This document shows, in pieces, positions 46,870 through 57,308 of a DNA stretch of 64,000 bases (position 1 is its first letter; every line of letters begins with the position of its first letter). The notes below the pieces were generated by a model that did no database searches, was not told the DNA's origin, and worked only from the letters and a program-made list of their open reading frames with translations. The stretch is from Paenibacillus larvae subsp. larvae (GTDB taxonomy: Bacteria > Bacillota > Bacilli > Paenibacillales > NBRC-103111): positions 2,588,501-2,652,500 of the forward strand of contig NZ_CP019687.1 of assembly GCF_002003265.1 (NCBI RefSeq), read 5' to 3'. Both the position numbers and the translations under genes were made by a program.

Positions 46870-47357
46870 AATAGTCCACTGCCTTTCAGCACTTGCTGCC
46901 GGGTCCGTTCTCTGCTCTCCCTAACCCTGCAGCTTATTTCCTCATCAAAAGCTCCCAGGATTTGAGCCGCCAGCAGTCCGGCATTGGCTGCTCCTGCACG
47001 TCCGATAGCCACGGTTGCTACGGGGATGCCGGCCGGCATTTGTACGATTGAAAGCAGAGAATCCAATCCGTTCAAAGCAGAGCTTTTTACAGGAACACCG
47101 ACAACCGGAAGTTCCGTCTTGGCGGCAACCATCCCGGGCAAGTGGGCTGCCCCTCCCGCTCCGGCTATGATGACCCGCAGGCCTCTTTCTTTAGCCGACT
47201 CTGCGTAGCTGAACATGAGATCAGGCGTACGATGGGCAGAGACCACCTTTTTTTCATAAGGGATGCCCAGTTCATCCAGAATTTCACATGCTGTTTTCAT
47301 TGTCTCCCAATCCGATTGGCTGCCCATGATGACTCCGACTTTGGCTGTCATTCTCAT
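46866..47357 (-). CDS. purE: N5-carboxyaminoimidazole ribonucleotide mutase
   Basis: Rearranges N5-CAIR to CAIR. The 163-residue protein has [15 protein letters not shown] near the start, [18 protein letters not shown] and [16 protein letters not shown], all conserved in class I PurE. ATG 47357 has AAAGGAGTGG upstream; longer readings extend into the leader. It is the first gene of purEKBCSQLFMNHD. Confidence 0.95.
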   Translation of the reverse strand: MRMTAKVGVIMGSQSDWETMKTACEILDELGIPYEKKVVSAHRTPDLMFSYAESAKERGLRVIIAGAGGAAHLPGMVAAKTELPVVGVPVKSSALNGLDSLLSIVQMPAGIPVATVAIGRAGAANAGLLAAQILGAFDEEISCRVRESRERTRQQVLKGSGLL

Positions 47358-47401
47358 TCTCCACTCCTTTTTCCATAAACAGCAAAGTGCTGCTAAATTA
47401 A

Positions 47402-47446
47402 GAAAGTCCAGAGATAAGAACCTGGTTCTCATCTTCTGGACTTGGA
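47402..47446 (-). terminator. Riboswitch-linked terminator before purE
   Basis: On the minus strand AAGTCCAGA...GAGAACC and GGTTCT...CTGGACTT form a long stem followed by TCTTAATTT. It lies about 50 bases after the aptamer, as expected for premature termination when purine is bound. Confidence 0.75.
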
Positions 47447-47496
47447 GATGTCAAAGTAAGCAGGAACGCCTGGCCAGCGTCTGCCGTACTTATCTT

Positions 47497-47563
47497 CTCG
47501 TAGTCCAAAAATTTACGGTTTCTGGGTAGAGACTTTCGGGCCATATTCCCGAATTTATACGAG
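47497..47563 (-). promoter_or_regulatory. Guanine-type purine riboswitch aptamer
   Basis: The minus strand reads CTCGTATAAATTCGGGAATA, then TGGCCCGAAAGTCTCTACCC, AGAAACCGTAAATTTTTGG and ACTACGAG. P1 is CTCGTA/TACGAG; P2 and P3 loops and the conserved TCTACC match the purine riboswitch consensus. The junction base that pairs with the ligand (in GGACTAC) is C, indicating guanine/hypoxanthine rather than adenine. Confidence 0.9.
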
Positions 47564-47686
47564 TTTTCCTATATGAAATTAATGATCAAATGATGGGAAT
47601 CATCTTAATAACTCAGCATTATCCAAGATAAGATGATTGGTTCATGAAGTAAATAATAAAGCGGATTTATTTTCTCCGACAGGTTC

Positions 47687-47716
47687 AGTGTAACAGGTAC
47701 AAGAATACATTGTCAA
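47687..47716 (-). promoter_or_regulatory. Purine operon promoter
   Basis: Minus strand TTGACA (47711-47716) and TACACT (47687-47692, with TG one base upstream) are 18 bases apart. This gives a leader of about 320 bases containing the riboswitch and terminator. Confidence 0.65.
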
Positions 47717-47717
47717 C

Positions 47718-47766
47718 AAATAAACGAACAATTAAACCAATATACCATTTATTGTTCGTTTTTAAA
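47718..47766. promoter_or_regulatory. Paired PurR boxes
   Basis: AATAAACGAACAAT (left) and ATTGTTCGTTTTTA (right) face each other around 18 bases just upstream of the -35 box. This is the arrangement of PurBox pairs bound by PurR in Bacilli. The stretch from here to 47905 shows no gene. Confidence 0.7.
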
Positions 47767-47905
47767 ATGAAGAGTCTTATCACTGGTCTGGCTTGAACCG
47801 TGGGGATTCCGGCGCTTCCCCGTTTTTAAGGCGAAGGTTTTGAAATGTTTTATAAGTCGTTTCGCAGGCATCCTGAAAAACTTGGGAATGTACGGGGCTG
47901 AATTA

Positions 47906-48883
47906 TTACTCTCTACCCACTAACAAATTAATTTCTTCATAGGTGATACTCTTATTTTTATTATCTCCAAACTTATGAACAACAGGTGTAGGGGTTTGAT
48001 TAAAATTCATACTCAAGCTTTGATTGGAATAGTGTCCGGCAGGATCAATGTAATATTTAAATTCTATTATTTTTTCAATATCTATATCTGCATACGCAAT
48101 TCCCTCTGTTTCTGCTGGGACCATATCGCTTATTGGTTCTCCATCTGGTCCGTAGATACAAGTATGTCCACTCTTAAATGTATTGAAGTACTCTTTTTGT
48201 TCCGGTGTTAAACAAATCATGTTTTTCATTTTTTCTGAGTATATTGATGAGGTCATTAAGACGAAAGTTTGAGTTGATATTGCATAATATCGACTTGAAA
48301 TTTCGTCATCAAAGTAACCCGGCCAAGAAGCTACATGTACTTGCTCATTTTGCGAGTTCATCGCAAGTAAATCTAAGGGTACTTGATGCTCCCAACACAT
48401 AAGTCCTCCCAAATTACCAATTTGCGTTTCAAATACAGGCATTAAGCTTCCGCTTCCATCCCCCCAGATAAGTCTTTCAGCAACAGACGCTCGCATTTTT
48501 CGATGTTTTCCAATTAAATCCCCCTTCGGGTTAAACCATAATTGTGCCAAGTATAAAGAGCCTCCGTCCTTTTCACTACAAGAAATGCATACGTAAGTTT
48601 CATTTCTTCTGGCTGCTTCACTTATTTTTTGAACAGCTAAACTAGGAATTTCAACAGCATTTTTATATAGTGTCTTATAGAATTCCCTTGTATATTCTGG
48701 ATGTCCGATAAATGCAAACCAAGGATAACCGGGAAGAAAAGCTTCTGGAAAAGCGACCAATTTCGCACCATTAGAGGCAGCTTGATCAATTAATTGACAA
48801 GATTTTTCAACTGTTGCATCTAAGTCTAAGTATATAGGTGCAGCTTGAACAGCTGCAGCGCGATATTTCGGGTAACGATCCAT
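47906..48883 (-). CDS. Nitrilase-family carbon-nitrogen hydrolase
   Basis: A 325-residue protein with the catalytic Glu-Lys-Cys triad in FPEAFLPGYPWFAF (Glu about 47), GKHRKMRASVAERLIWGDGS (Lys about 133) and GLMCWEHQVPL (Cys about 168). The GDGSG and CWEH patterns fit true nitrilases more than amidases. The family turns nitriles into acids and ammonia; the substrate is unknown. The gene stands alone between the pur promoter and the inositol genes and is more AT-rich than both, suggesting later acquisition. Ribosome site TAGGAGG precedes ATG 48883. Confidence 0.9.
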   Translation of the reverse strand: MDRYPKYRAAAVQAAPIYLDLDATVEKSCQLIDQAASNGAKLVAFPEAFLPGYPWFAFIGHPEYTREFYKTLYKNAVEIPSLAVQKISEAARRNETYVCISCSEKDGGSLYLAQLWFNPKGDLIGKHRKMRASVAERLIWGDGSGSLMPVFETQIGNLGGLMCWEHQVPLDLLAMNSQNEQVHVASWPGYFDDEISSRYYAISTQTFVLMTSSIYSEKMKNMICLTPEQKEYFNTFKSGHTCIYGPDGEPISDMVPAETEGIAYADIDIEKIIEFKYYIDPAGHYSNQSLSMNFNQTPTPVVHKFGDNKNKSITYEEINLLVGRE

Positions 48884-48997
48884 AGAAATACCTCCTAATT
48901 TTGTAATAATTTAACTATAATTTAATACTATCATATACATTTCTTAGGTTAAATCGTGGTTTGTTAAATATTTTAGAACAATAGTATCCGACCGCTT

Positions 48998-50587
48998 TTA
49001 AGCTGCTATCCCCCAAGGTGAGAAAATTACATACACAGCAATCATCAGAAGCACCATGACCACTGTAAATGCTTTGGCATGCTTCCATGGCGTCAAATCA
49101 ACTTTGCCTGATTCATACAGTATGAAATCCTTCTCATGCGGTTTAATCTTCCCGACAATAAGCATAACTAGGATGCACACCGGAAACAGCACGCTTAAAA
49201 TATACAGGAAATTGATCGTACCCAAATAAAACTTCGAGAGAGTATATAGTACGATATGTACTATAAGCGCGATCTTCGGAGCAATGGCCGGAACCTTTTT
49301 GCTGAAGAAACCGACGACTACCGCAGCAATAATCGGGATATTATAAAACCCGAACATCTCCTGCAAGTAATAATACAATCCTGAAGGCGCATACAAAATA
49401 AACGGGGATACGATTACAGCTATTGCACCCAGTATAACGGCAAAGATTCTACCTGCCTTTACAAGTTCTTTTTCAGAGGCATCCGGTTTAAAAATCGGTT
49501 TATATATATCTAATATGAACAAAGTCAAAGAACTATTGAGTGCCCCGTTAAAAGAGCTTAGAATGGCTCCGAAAAGAACGGCTGCAAAAAACCCGGATAA
49601 TACCGTAGGCAGTACTTCAATGACAAGAGAAGGATAAGCCATATCCGAATTGTTCAGAGAGTTATTGAACAAATGATAAGCGATGATGCCATGCAGTACC
49701 AGGTAGAAGGCTCCGAAAATTTTGAACATGCCGGCGTACAGTACGCCTTTCTGCCCTTCTTTCAGGTTCTTCGCCCCCAAAGTCCGCTGAACGATAGCCT
49801 GGTTGGTACACCAATAGAACAGGTTATTGAAGAGCAATCCCGCACAGATGGTCACCCAGGGTACAGGAGAAGAACTGTCACCGATCGAGTTCAGTTTTTC
49901 GGGATTTTTGTGCAGCAAAGTATGCATACCGTCCATGAAATTGCCTCCGCCAAGCGCGAATAATCCCAGAATCGTAATAAGCATTCCTCCGACAATCAGC
50001 CCGACTCCGTTCAGCGTATCCGAAAGAGCGCAAGCCCGTAAACCGCCCAGTACGACGTAGGCTATACCTGTTATGCCGATTGCAAGAGAGACAAACAGAA
50101 TAATAGTGAAATCACTTATACCGAATAGGTCGGAAATATTGAAAATTGTATTCAGTACGAGCGCCCCGGAATAAAGTACCGTAGGCAAATAAGCAACGGC
50201 GTAACCGATGAGGAATAGCACGGAAATAATCTGACGGGTCCGTAAATCATAACGCTGTTCCAGAAAGTCCGGAATCGTCGTGATCCCCGTTTTCAAATAT
50301 CTCGGTAAAAAGACAAAAGCCATAAATATAAGTGCGATTGGAGACGTCACTTCCCACGCCATGACAACCATGGATGTGGCATAGCTTTGCCCGTTCAATC
50401 CAACCATTTGCTCTGTGGACAGATTGGTAAGAAGAAGAGAGAAAGCGATTACAACTCCTGTTAGACTACGTCCGCCAAGAAAGTATCCGTCCGAGCTGTT
50501 CAAGTTGATGCTGCGCGTTTTGTACCAGGAATACCAGGCAACGATCCCGGTATACAGCAAAAAGGTAATGACGGTAATATAGGTCAT
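48998..50587 (-). CDS. Sodium:solute symporter (SSS family), probably for inositol
   Basis: A 529-residue protein with 13-14 hydrophobic helices and SSS signatures such as VVIAFSLLLTNLSTEQMVGL near 60 and GISDFTIILFVSLAIGITGI near 155. Such carriers use Na+ to import sugars, inositol, amino acids or vitamins. Position at the end of the iol gene row suggests inositol or a related polyol. AAGGAGGAG precedes ATG 50587. Confidence 0.85.
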   Translation of the reverse strand: MTYITVITFLLYTGIVAWYSWYKTRSINLNSSDGYFLGGRSLTGVVIAFSLLLTNLSTEQMVGLNGQSYATSMVVMAWEVTSPIALIFMAFVFLPRYLKTGITTIPDFLEQRYDLRTRQIISVLFLIGYAVAYLPTVLYSGALVLNTIFNISDLFGISDFTIILFVSLAIGITGIAYVVLGGLRACALSDTLNGVGLIVGGMLITILGLFALGGGNFMDGMHTLLHKNPEKLNSIGDSSSPVPWVTICAGLLFNNLFYWCTNQAIVQRTLGAKNLKEGQKGVLYAGMFKIFGAFYLVLHGIIAYHLFNNSLNNSDMAYPSLVIEVLPTVLSGFFAAVLFGAILSSFNGALNSSLTLFILDIYKPIFKPDASEKELVKAGRIFAVILGAIAVIVSPFILYAPSGLYYYLQEMFGFYNIPIIAAVVVGFFSKKVPAIAPKIALIVHIVLYTLSKFYLGTINFLYILSVLFPVCILVMLIVGKIKPHEKDFILYESGKVDLTPWKHAKAFTVVMVLLMIAVYVIFSPWGIAA

Positions 50588-50626
50588 GGAACTCCTCCTT
50601 CTCCATGTATAAGGAAATCTGTTTGC

Positions 50627-51694
50627 TTAACCTGCCTTGTGCGGTAAAATTCCCTCCGTTAAATTGCTCAACTTGACCAATTCACCTGTTTCAAACGATT
50701 CCTTGCATGCATACCCGAGGGCTGTTGACAGCATTCCATCCTCCACTTTTACTTCCGGCTGCTGGCCTTCCAGAATAGAACGGATAAACTCATGAATTTC
50801 ATCCAGGTAAGCTTGCTCAAATCTTTCCAAAAAACCGTTTGCACATTCGCGTACTACACCCCGGTCATCCATGATCGCCACTTGATTTTTTTCCGGTACT
50901 GTACCAATGCGCAGCGTACCATGTGTACCAATGATTTCTGTTTCAATATGATAGCCATACGAGCAATTGCGTCCGGCCACAAAAACCCCCATTTTATTTC
51001 CCCCGAATTTAACCAGAGCAGCACCTGTTTCAGCATCCAGCATTTGTGCCAGTTCCGTATATCGGTGAGAACCCCCGATTGCCCAGACCTGTTCCGCTTC
51101 ATTACCTAAATACCACCGGGCCAGATCTAGATCATGAATCGCCATATCGAGGAACAGGCCACCGCTATAATTGCTTTTTGCAAATTGCAAAAATCCGGGC
51201 ATAGCCTGAGCAGGATCGAGTCCGTAGCAGCGGATGAGTACAGGTTCACCAATCGCCCCTGCTTCGATCTTCCGCTTGGCATAAGCATAGGATCTGTCAT
51301 AACGGCGCATAAAACCGAGCATAAACACTTGCTCCAGGTAACGGTGTACCGCTTCTTGTACACGAAGCGCTTCCTCCATGTACAGGCCAAGCGGTTTTTC
51401 ACTAAATACATGAAAACCTGCAGCAAGAGCCTTCTCAATTTGCTCACAGTGATAGGAGGACGGTGAGGCGATTACAATCGCATCCAGTTCTTTATTCTGC
51501 AGCATCTCCTCATAATCGGTATAGCCGTAAGGTACCCCGAGCTGTGTCTTGGTTTCCGCGACCTCTTCCGTCTTTATGCTGCAAACCGCTGCCAGCCTGC
51601 AGTTAGGAATACGGAATGCCAGATTCTCCGCATGCTGGCGTCCCAACCGCCCCAAACCTACCAGTCCTACCGATACACATTTGTTGCTCCCCAT
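50627..51694 (-). CDS. Gfo/Idh/MocA-family dehydrogenase in the inositol operon
   Basis: A 355-residue NAD(P)-dependent dehydrogenase with the Rossmann motif VGLVGLGRLGRQHAENLA near 9, EKPLG near 96 and the catalytic-type LDMAIHDLDLARW near 175-188. It resembles IolG-like inositol dehydrogenases but differs from the iolG at 57517. In Bacilli, second copies often act on scyllo-inositol or another isomer; the substrate cannot be read from sequence. It follows iolE closely on the same strand. Confidence 0.85.
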   Translation of the reverse strand: MGSNKCVSVGLVGLGRLGRQHAENLAFRIPNCRLAAVCSIKTEEVAETKTQLGVPYGYTDYEEMLQNKELDAIVIASPSSYHCEQIEKALAAGFHVFSEKPLGLYMEEALRVQEAVHRYLEQVFMLGFMRRYDRSYAYAKRKIEAGAIGEPVLIRCYGLDPAQAMPGFLQFAKSNYSGGLFLDMAIHDLDLARWYLGNEAEQVWAIGGSHRYTELAQMLDAETGAALVKFGGNKMGVFVAGRNCSYGYHIETEIIGTHGTLRIGTVPEKNQVAIMDDRGVVRECANGFLERFEQAYLDEIHEFIRSILEGQQPEVKVEDGMLSTALGYACKESFETGELVKLSNLTEGILPHKAG

Positions 51695-51720
51695 AATAAG
51701 TCAGCCTCTTTTCTCCTGGT

Positions 51721-52617
51721 TTATATGCCTGCTTGCTGTAAAATATAATCCCTTGCCTTTAACGCGTATTCGAATGGATTCGCTTTGTCAGGGTCCTGTT
51801 CCGCTTCTACGATCATCCATCCCCGGTAAGAAGCGGCGGATAAAGCTTCGAATACCGGGACAAAGTTTACGGTACCGTCTCCCGGAACGGTAAATACTCC
51901 TTCCCTGACCGCCTGCAGAAAACTGAGCTTTTCCTTCCGCACGTGAATTGCGATATCATGACGAACATCTTTCAGATGGACATACTTGATCCTGTGCATA
52001 TAGCGGGTCAATATTTCCAAAGGATCTTCACCCGAAAAAACAAGGTGTCCTGTATCATAAAGCAATGAAACCAAATCCGGATTCGTACCTTCCATCAGCC
52101 GGATAATTTCCTCTGTCGTTTGAATCCCAGTTCCCATATGATGGTGATATACAATATGCATATCTTTTTCCCGGGCCAGTTCTCCAAGAGTATGCAATCC
52201 GCTTGTTAAGCGCTTCCAATCTTCATTGTCAAATATTGGCTTATTATCGAAAACAGGCGTATTCATATAGCCTTGAATACTGTGTCCCTGCTCGGATATA
52301 ACAATCACATCCGCTCCCATCTCGTGCAGGAAATCGCGGTGTTGAATGAACGCGGACACTGTCTCTTCCAAGGGCTTTATTGTTAAGAAAGCACTGAACC
52401 AGGCACTGGCCACCTCCAAATTACGCAATCGGAGCTTTTCTCGCAAAATGCTTACATTACGCGGATATTTATTCCCTATCTCCGTCCCTTTATAGCCTGC
52501 AAGTGCCATTTCGCTCACACATTGCTCAAACGTATTCTCCCCGCCAAGTTCGGGCATATCGTCGTTCGTCCAAGCGATTGGCGCAATTCCGATCTTCACG
52601 CTTCCTGTTGCAAACAT
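51721..52617 (-). CDS. iolE: Inosose dehydratase
   Basis: Removes water from 2-keto-myo-inositol. The 298-residue TIM-barrel protein includes IAPIAWTNDDMPELGGENTF near 11, HHHMGTGIQTTEEI near 145 and LLYDTGHLVFSGEDP near 175, all close to Bacillus IolE. The His/Asp/Glu residues that bind the metal are present. It lies between iolD and the second dehydrogenase. Confidence 0.95.
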   Translation of the reverse strand: MFATGSVKIGIAPIAWTNDDMPELGGENTFEQCVSEMALAGYKGTEIGNKYPRNVSILREKLRLRNLEVASAWFSAFLTIKPLEETVSAFIQHRDFLHEMGADVIVISEQGHSIQGYMNTPVFDNKPIFDNEDWKRLTSGLHTLGELAREKDMHIVYHHHMGTGIQTTEEIIRLMEGTNPDLVSLLYDTGHLVFSGEDPLEILTRYMHRIKYVHLKDVRHDIAIHVRKEKLSFLQAVREGVFTVPGDGTVNFVPVFEALSAASYRGWMIVEAEQDPDKANPFEYALKARDYILQQAGI

Positions 52618-52711
52618 GCTATATTCCTCCCTTTGGCAAGGGCCGGACTGCCCATGTTTTTATGTTTATACAACCCGTCCCTGCCAATAACCCTTATTTG
52701 TTTTTTCCTGT

Positions 52712-54646
52712 TTAATAACGTCTTGCTCGCTGTAGGATACGATGGCGTTCTTCCCTCGCCTGGGCGATTTGCTGTTTCGCTGAAACTTCCGCTACGCCGA
52801 CATTCCACCAGGTTCCGTAGCCTTTCGTCATCGTTTTCGGCAGTATTTTAATGTCGATAAGCGTAGATACCGTCTGCTGCTTTGCTGCTGCTATTGCCTG
52901 CTCCAATTCCTCGAGTGTACGCACTGTATAGGTCGCTACACCGTAACCAGCTGCACTCCGGGCGAAATCGATGCTGACAAGCGGCCCGTCCAATTTGCCT
53001 GTCGACTTGTTCCGGGCTCGGAATTCGGTACCGAAGCTGCCCATGCCGTTACCCATCTGCAGGTTGTTAATACAGCCGAATCCGATATTATCAAATAACA
53101 GCACATTGATCTTCTGTCCCTCTTGGATACTTGTGACAAGCTCGGAATGGAGCATCAGATAGCTTCCGTCACCTGAGAATGCGTAAACTTCCCTTTCCGG
53201 TTCCGCCATCTTCACACCAAGTGCCCCCGAGATCTCATATCCCATACACGAATACCCGTACTCCATGTGGTACGTATGCGGTTTCTCCGCCATCCACATC
53301 CTCTGTAAATCCCCGGGAAGGCTTCCCGATGCACCAACGATAACCGCATTTTCTCCAAGCAGCCTGTTCAACGCCGCCAATACTTGCGTCTGGGTCAAGA
53401 AACTTCCTGAAGTCTGCGCATATTCAGGCAGAACTTCATCCAAATGCCCTGCAATCTCGGGAGTAAACGTCATTTTATCGTATTGGATTCCGGCAAGACG
53501 TTTCCATTCCTCGTTCCAGTTGGAGCGTGCATCCTCGATCTCTGTCTTGTAAGCGGTAGTGTATCCGATAGCTTCCAGACGCTGCTGCAAAGCGGCAAGA
53601 GCTGCTTTGGCATCCGCTACTACCGGTGTCGCATCAAGCTTGAATGCCTGAAACTCCGATACGTTCACGGTCAAAATATCTGTCCCGGCAGAGCCGAACA
53701 GTTCCTTTGAACCAGTAGTAAAATCGGTAAACCTTGTGCCGACTCCGATAATGAGATCCGCTTGTCTCACGATATCATTCGCTGCCGCATTACCGGTTAC
53801 GCCGATACCGCCAAGGTTAAGCGGATGGGAACAAGGTACGGCGCTTTTGCCCGCCTGGGTTTCCGTAATCGGAATACGGAAGGCTTCTGCGAAAGCTTGC
53901 AGAGCATCACCCGCCTCGGAGTATCGCACACCCCCGCCACATATAATAAGGGGTTTGCGTTTATACGAAATGAGCCGGACTGCATCATCAATCGCCTGCT
54001 CTGTCGGCGGACGGCGGTCTATACGATGAACCCGTTTCTTAAAGAATGATACCGGATAATCATATGCCTCTGCCTGAACATCCTGCGGCAGGGCAATGGT
54101 TACAGCACCGGTATCCGCCGGGTTCGTCAGCACGCGCATTGCCTGAATCATTGCCGTCATGAGTTGTTCCGGACGGACGATACGGTCCCAATATCTGCTT
54201 ACCGGACGGAACGCATCATTCGTTGACAGGGTAAAATCATTCGGCTGTTCAATCTGCTGCAGTACCGGATCGGGCTGGCGCGAAGCGAAAGTATCTCCGG
54301 GAAGCAATAATACCGGAATCTGATTGGCCGTAGCAGTTGCTGCTGCCGCCACCATATTCGCAGCACCGGGACCTACTGACGATGTACAGGCACAAATCTC
54401 CTTGCGCCGCTTCTGTTTGGCGAATGCCGCTGCAGCATGCGCCATTCCTTGCTCATTGCGTCCCTGATATACTTCAAGACTGCCGCTGTCCTCTTCAAGA
54501 GCCTGGCCCAGTCCCAATACGTTTCCATGGCCGAATATCGTAAAGATGCCTTTGACGAAACGATGTTCCACACCGTCAAATTCGACATACTGCTGGTTGA
54601 GAAATTTGACCAGCGCCTGTGCCATAGTTAATCGAATTGTTTCCAA
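52712..54646 (-). CDS. iolD: 3D-(3,5/4)-trihydroxycyclohexane-1,2-dione hydrolase
   Basis: Opens the ring of the dehydrated inositol intermediate using thiamine diphosphate. The 644-residue protein has an N-terminal ThDP domain ([20 protein letters not shown] near 60, with the catalytic Glu). The C-terminal domain carries the ThDP-binding motif beginning [17 protein letters not shown] near 496. Length and domain order match IolD. It is followed by iolE and preceded by iolA. Confidence 0.95.
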   Translation of the reverse strand: METIRLTMAQALVKFLNQQYVEFDGVEHRFVKGIFTIFGHGNVLGLGQALEEDSGSLEVYQGRNEQGMAHAAAAFAKQKRRKEICACTSSVGPGAANMVAAAATATANQIPVLLLPGDTFASRQPDPVLQQIEQPNDFTLSTNDAFRPVSRYWDRIVRPEQLMTAMIQAMRVLTNPADTGAVTIALPQDVQAEAYDYPVSFFKKRVHRIDRRPPTEQAIDDAVRLISYKRKPLIICGGGVRYSEAGDALQAFAEAFRIPITETQAGKSAVPCSHPLNLGGIGVTGNAAANDIVRQADLIIGVGTRFTDFTTGSKELFGSAGTDILTVNVSEFQAFKLDATPVVADAKAALAALQQRLEAIGYTTAYKTEIEDARSNWNEEWKRLAGIQYDKMTFTPEIAGHLDEVLPEYAQTSGSFLTQTQVLAALNRLLGENAVIVGASGSLPGDLQRMWMAEKPHTYHMEYGYSCMGYEISGALGVKMAEPEREVYAFSGDGSYLMLHSELVTSIQEGQKINVLLFDNIGFGCINNLQMGNGMGSFGTEFRARNKSTGKLDGPLVSIDFARSAAGYGVATYTVRTLEELEQAIAAAKQQTVSTLIDIKILPKTMTKGYGTWWNVGVAEVSAKQQIAQAREERHRILQRARRY

Positions 54647-54658
54647 GCATATCCCTCC

Positions 54659-56110
54659 TTACCAGCGTGTTGTAACCATCTTTTTGCGTGTATAAAATTC
54701 CACTCCATCCGTTCCGTTGGCATGTAAATCCCCGTAGAAGGAATCTTTCCAACCGGAGAACGGGAAGAATGCCATCGGCGCCGGCACTCCCACATTCACG
54801 CCCAGCATGCCTGCGTCAATATTTTCACGGAATTGGCGCATATAAGCTCCACTTTTTGTAAAGATGCATGCACCGTTTGCAAAACAGGATTCATTCGTCC
54901 AGTCAATCGCTTCATCAAGACCTTTTATACGGACAATAGAGAGCACCGGGGCAAAAATTTCATCCTTCCAGATCTTCATCTGCTGTGTTACGTTATCAAA
55001 AATGGTTGGCCCTATAAAGTAGCCTTCCTTGTGTGACTCAGCATCCTTCCGCCCATCCCTTACCAGACGCGCTCCTTCCTCAATACCGGATTTAATGTAG
55101 CCAATTGTACGCTCCTTATGGGAGTCACGGATAACAGGACCAAGGAAGACGTTTTCCTGGGCCCCGTTCCCTATGATTAGCTCATCTGCTGCCTCGGTCA
55201 GCTTAGAAATCAATTTGTCTGCAACAGTTTCCTGTACCAGCACCACTGAACAAGCCATGCATCTCTCCCCGGCAGAACCAAAGGCGGCATTCATAATTTG
55301 GGTTGCGGCCTGATCCAGATCGGCATCTTCCATCACAATCGAGTGATTTTTCGCGCCCGTCAACGCCTGTACCCGTTTCAGATTCGCCGTTCCGCGTTTA
55401 TATACATATTCGCCGACAGGTTGTGAACCAACGAAGGAAACGGCCTTCACTTTCTTGTGGTCAAGCAAACCATTTACCACATCATGGGCTCCGTGTACGA
55501 TGTTGAGTACACCTGCGGGCAAACCCGCTTTTTCCATCAGTTCTGCCAGACGGCAGGTTAGCAGCGGTGTGCGTTCTGAAGGCTTGAGCACAAAGGTGTT
55601 TCCACAAGCAATAGCAAGAGGGAACATCCAGCATGGTACCATCATAGGAAAGTTAAAAGGAGTGATTCCGCCAACGACGCCGATTGGATAGCGGTACATT
55701 CCCGATTCGATATTTGTAGCGATGTTAGGTAACTGCTTGCCCATCATAAGCGTCGGAGCCCCTGCCGCAAACTCCACACATTCAATTCCCCGCTGTACCT
55801 CACCATAAGCTTCTTTGCAATTTTTTCCGTTCTCTAGGGTGATGAGATTCGCCAGTTCGTCCCAATGCTCAACCAGAAGCTGCTGATATTTGAACATGAT
55901 GCGGGCCCGGCGCGGAACAGCCGTACATGACCAAGTCTGAAACGCCTTTGCAGCCGTTTCAACCGCCTCATTCAGTTCTTCTGTGCTGGACAATGGCACG
56001 TGAGCAATAATTTCACCCGTTGCCGGATTATAAACAGGCTCGGTTTTACCCGAAGTCGATTCCTTCCATTCCCCGCCGATATAGTTTTGAATAATTTTTC
56101 CTATTGCCAT
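54659..56110 (-). CDS. iolA: Methylmalonate-semialdehyde dehydrogenase (CoA-acylating)
   Basis: Converts malonic semialdehyde from inositol to acetyl-CoA (and methylmalonate semialdehyde to propionyl-CoA). The 483-residue aldehyde dehydrogenase has [16 protein letters not shown] near 26, [20 protein letters not shown] near 148 and the catalytic Cys in [13 protein letters not shown] near 282. The length is standard. In Bacilli iolA belongs to the same pathway. Confidence 0.95.
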   Translation of the reverse strand: MAIGKIIQNYIGGEWKESTSGKTEPVYNPATGEIIAHVPLSSTEELNEAVETAAKAFQTWSCTAVPRRARIMFKYQQLLVEHWDELANLITLENGKNCKEAYGEVQRGIECVEFAAGAPTLMMGKQLPNIATNIESGMYRYPIGVVGGITPFNFPMMVPCWMFPLAIACGNTFVLKPSERTPLLTCRLAELMEKAGLPAGVLNIVHGAHDVVNGLLDHKKVKAVSFVGSQPVGEYVYKRGTANLKRVQALTGAKNHSIVMEDADLDQAATQIMNAAFGSAGERCMACSVVLVQETVADKLISKLTEAADELIIGNGAQENVFLGPVIRDSHKERTIGYIKSGIEEGARLVRDGRKDAESHKEGYFIGPTIFDNVTQQMKIWKDEIFAPVLSIVRIKGLDEAIDWTNESCFANGACIFTKSGAYMRQFRENIDAGMLGVNVGVPAPMAFFPFSGWKDSFYGDLHANGTDGVEFYTRKKMVTTRW

Positions 56111-56128
56111 CTTCCATTTCTCCTCTCT

Positions 56129-57163
56129 CTATTCCCATTTATTTTTTATCGGGGTTTTCATCCTGCTCAATCGCTTATACTCGCCGTTTGCAATAAACGA
56201 ATCCAATTCCTCCCGTGTAGGCATAGCCTCAGAGCAGCTGTGACGGGAAATAACGATGGCAGCGGAAGCACTGCCGTATTCCATCGCCCGCGGCAGTTCC
56301 CAGCCTTGCATCAGACCATAGATCATAGCAGAGGCATAGGAGTCTCCTGCACCGAATGTTTTAAGGACCTTCGTTTTGAAAATACCGCCTCTATATGCAT
56401 TCCCTTCTCTTGTGTAAGCGATGGAACCTTCCGAACCATGCTTAATAAGGACGACTTTAGCATGATGTTGAAACCATTTTTCAGCGGTTAGCTTATCATT
56501 AACCTGGTGGCCGGCGAATTTCTCCATCATGTCGAATTCTTCCTGCGTACCAATAATGAAATCGCTTTTTTCCGCCGCCAGCTGATAATAGATTGAAGTT
56601 TCAGCAACATTGTTCCAAGTGTAAGGGCGATAATCCAAATCAAAGAATACGAATACGTTATGTTTGCGAGCATATTCCAGTGCAACAAAAACCGCTTCAC
56701 GTGAAGGACTGGCTGCTAGTGCCGTTCCAGAAATAAGCAGAGCCTTAGATTGACTGATATATTCCTCGGATACTTCATCCGGTTTCAGCAGCAAATCAGC
56801 CACATTATCCCGGTACATCAAAATACTGCAATCGGTCGGACTTTTGATTTCGGTAATAGCAAGACCGGTTATAGCCCCCGTATTATCCACCGCTAACTGT
56901 GATGTATCAATTAATTTTTCTATCAAATATTGCTTGATGTAACGTCCCATCTGGTCATTCGCCAGCTTTCCGATAAAACCGCTCTTTAAGCCAAGATTGG
57001 CTGCCCCGACAGCGATATTCGCCGGGGACCCCCCAACATACTTAGTAAATGTTCTCGTCTTTTCCATAGGCTTGTTGATTTCGTTCGCATTTAAATCAAT
57101 ACATAGTCTTCCGACCGCTATTAAATCCAACTTCCGATTTACCGGAAATGTTAATGCACTCAC
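56129..57163 (-). CDS. iolC: 5-dehydro-2-deoxygluconokinase
   Basis: Phosphorylates 5-dehydro-2-deoxygluconate with ATP. The 344-residue PfkB-type kinase has the N-terminal signature VGGSPANIAVGAANLGLKSG near 43 and the C-terminal DTAGD-like motif as TFGAGDSYASAMIYGLMQG near 270. GTG 57163 (VSALTFPVNRKLDLIAVGR) with GGAGGTG eleven bases upstream is preferred over a TTG at 57217. It is the first gene of the minus-strand iol row. Confidence 0.92.
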   Translation of the reverse strand: MSALTFPVNRKLDLIAVGRLCIDLNANEINKPMEKTRTFTKYVGGSPANIAVGAANLGLKSGFIGKLANDQMGRYIKQYLIEKLIDTSQLAVDNTGAITGLAITEIKSPTDCSILMYRDNVADLLLKPDEVSEEYISQSKALLISGTALAASPSREAVFVALEYARKHNVFVFFDLDYRPYTWNNVAETSIYYQLAAEKSDFIIGTQEEFDMMEKFAGHQVNDKLTAEKWFQHHAKVVLIKHGSEGSIAYTREGNAYRGGIFKTKVLKTFGAGDSYASAMIYGLMQGWELPRAMEYGSASAAIVISRHSCSEAMPTREELDSFIANGEYKRLSRMKTPIKNKWE

Positions 57164-57255
57164 GTCTGTCAGCACCTCCGCCTGTTTTGCTTCAAACTTT
57201 AATATGTAAAGCCTCAAGTAACGTTAAGTTGATATTGCAGGTTTGTGCAAAATGG

Positions 57256-57269
57256 GTTAAGCGCTTACC
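57256..57269. promoter_or_regulatory. LacI-type operator 1
   Basis: GTTAAGCGCTTACC contains the palindrome TAAGCGCTTA, typical of LacI-family sites. It lies just downstream of the -10 box of the iolC promoter. The regulator at 59581 is the likely binder. Confidence 0.65.
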
Positions 57270-57278
57270 TTATGGCTA

Positions 57279-57308
57279 ATTATAATCACATTTTTTCGGG
57301 AATGTAAA
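57279..57308 (-). promoter_or_regulatory. Promoter of iolC-iolA-iolD-iolE
   Basis: Minus strand TTTACA (57303-57308) and a perfect TATAAT (57279-57284) are 18 bases apart. Confidence 0.65.
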
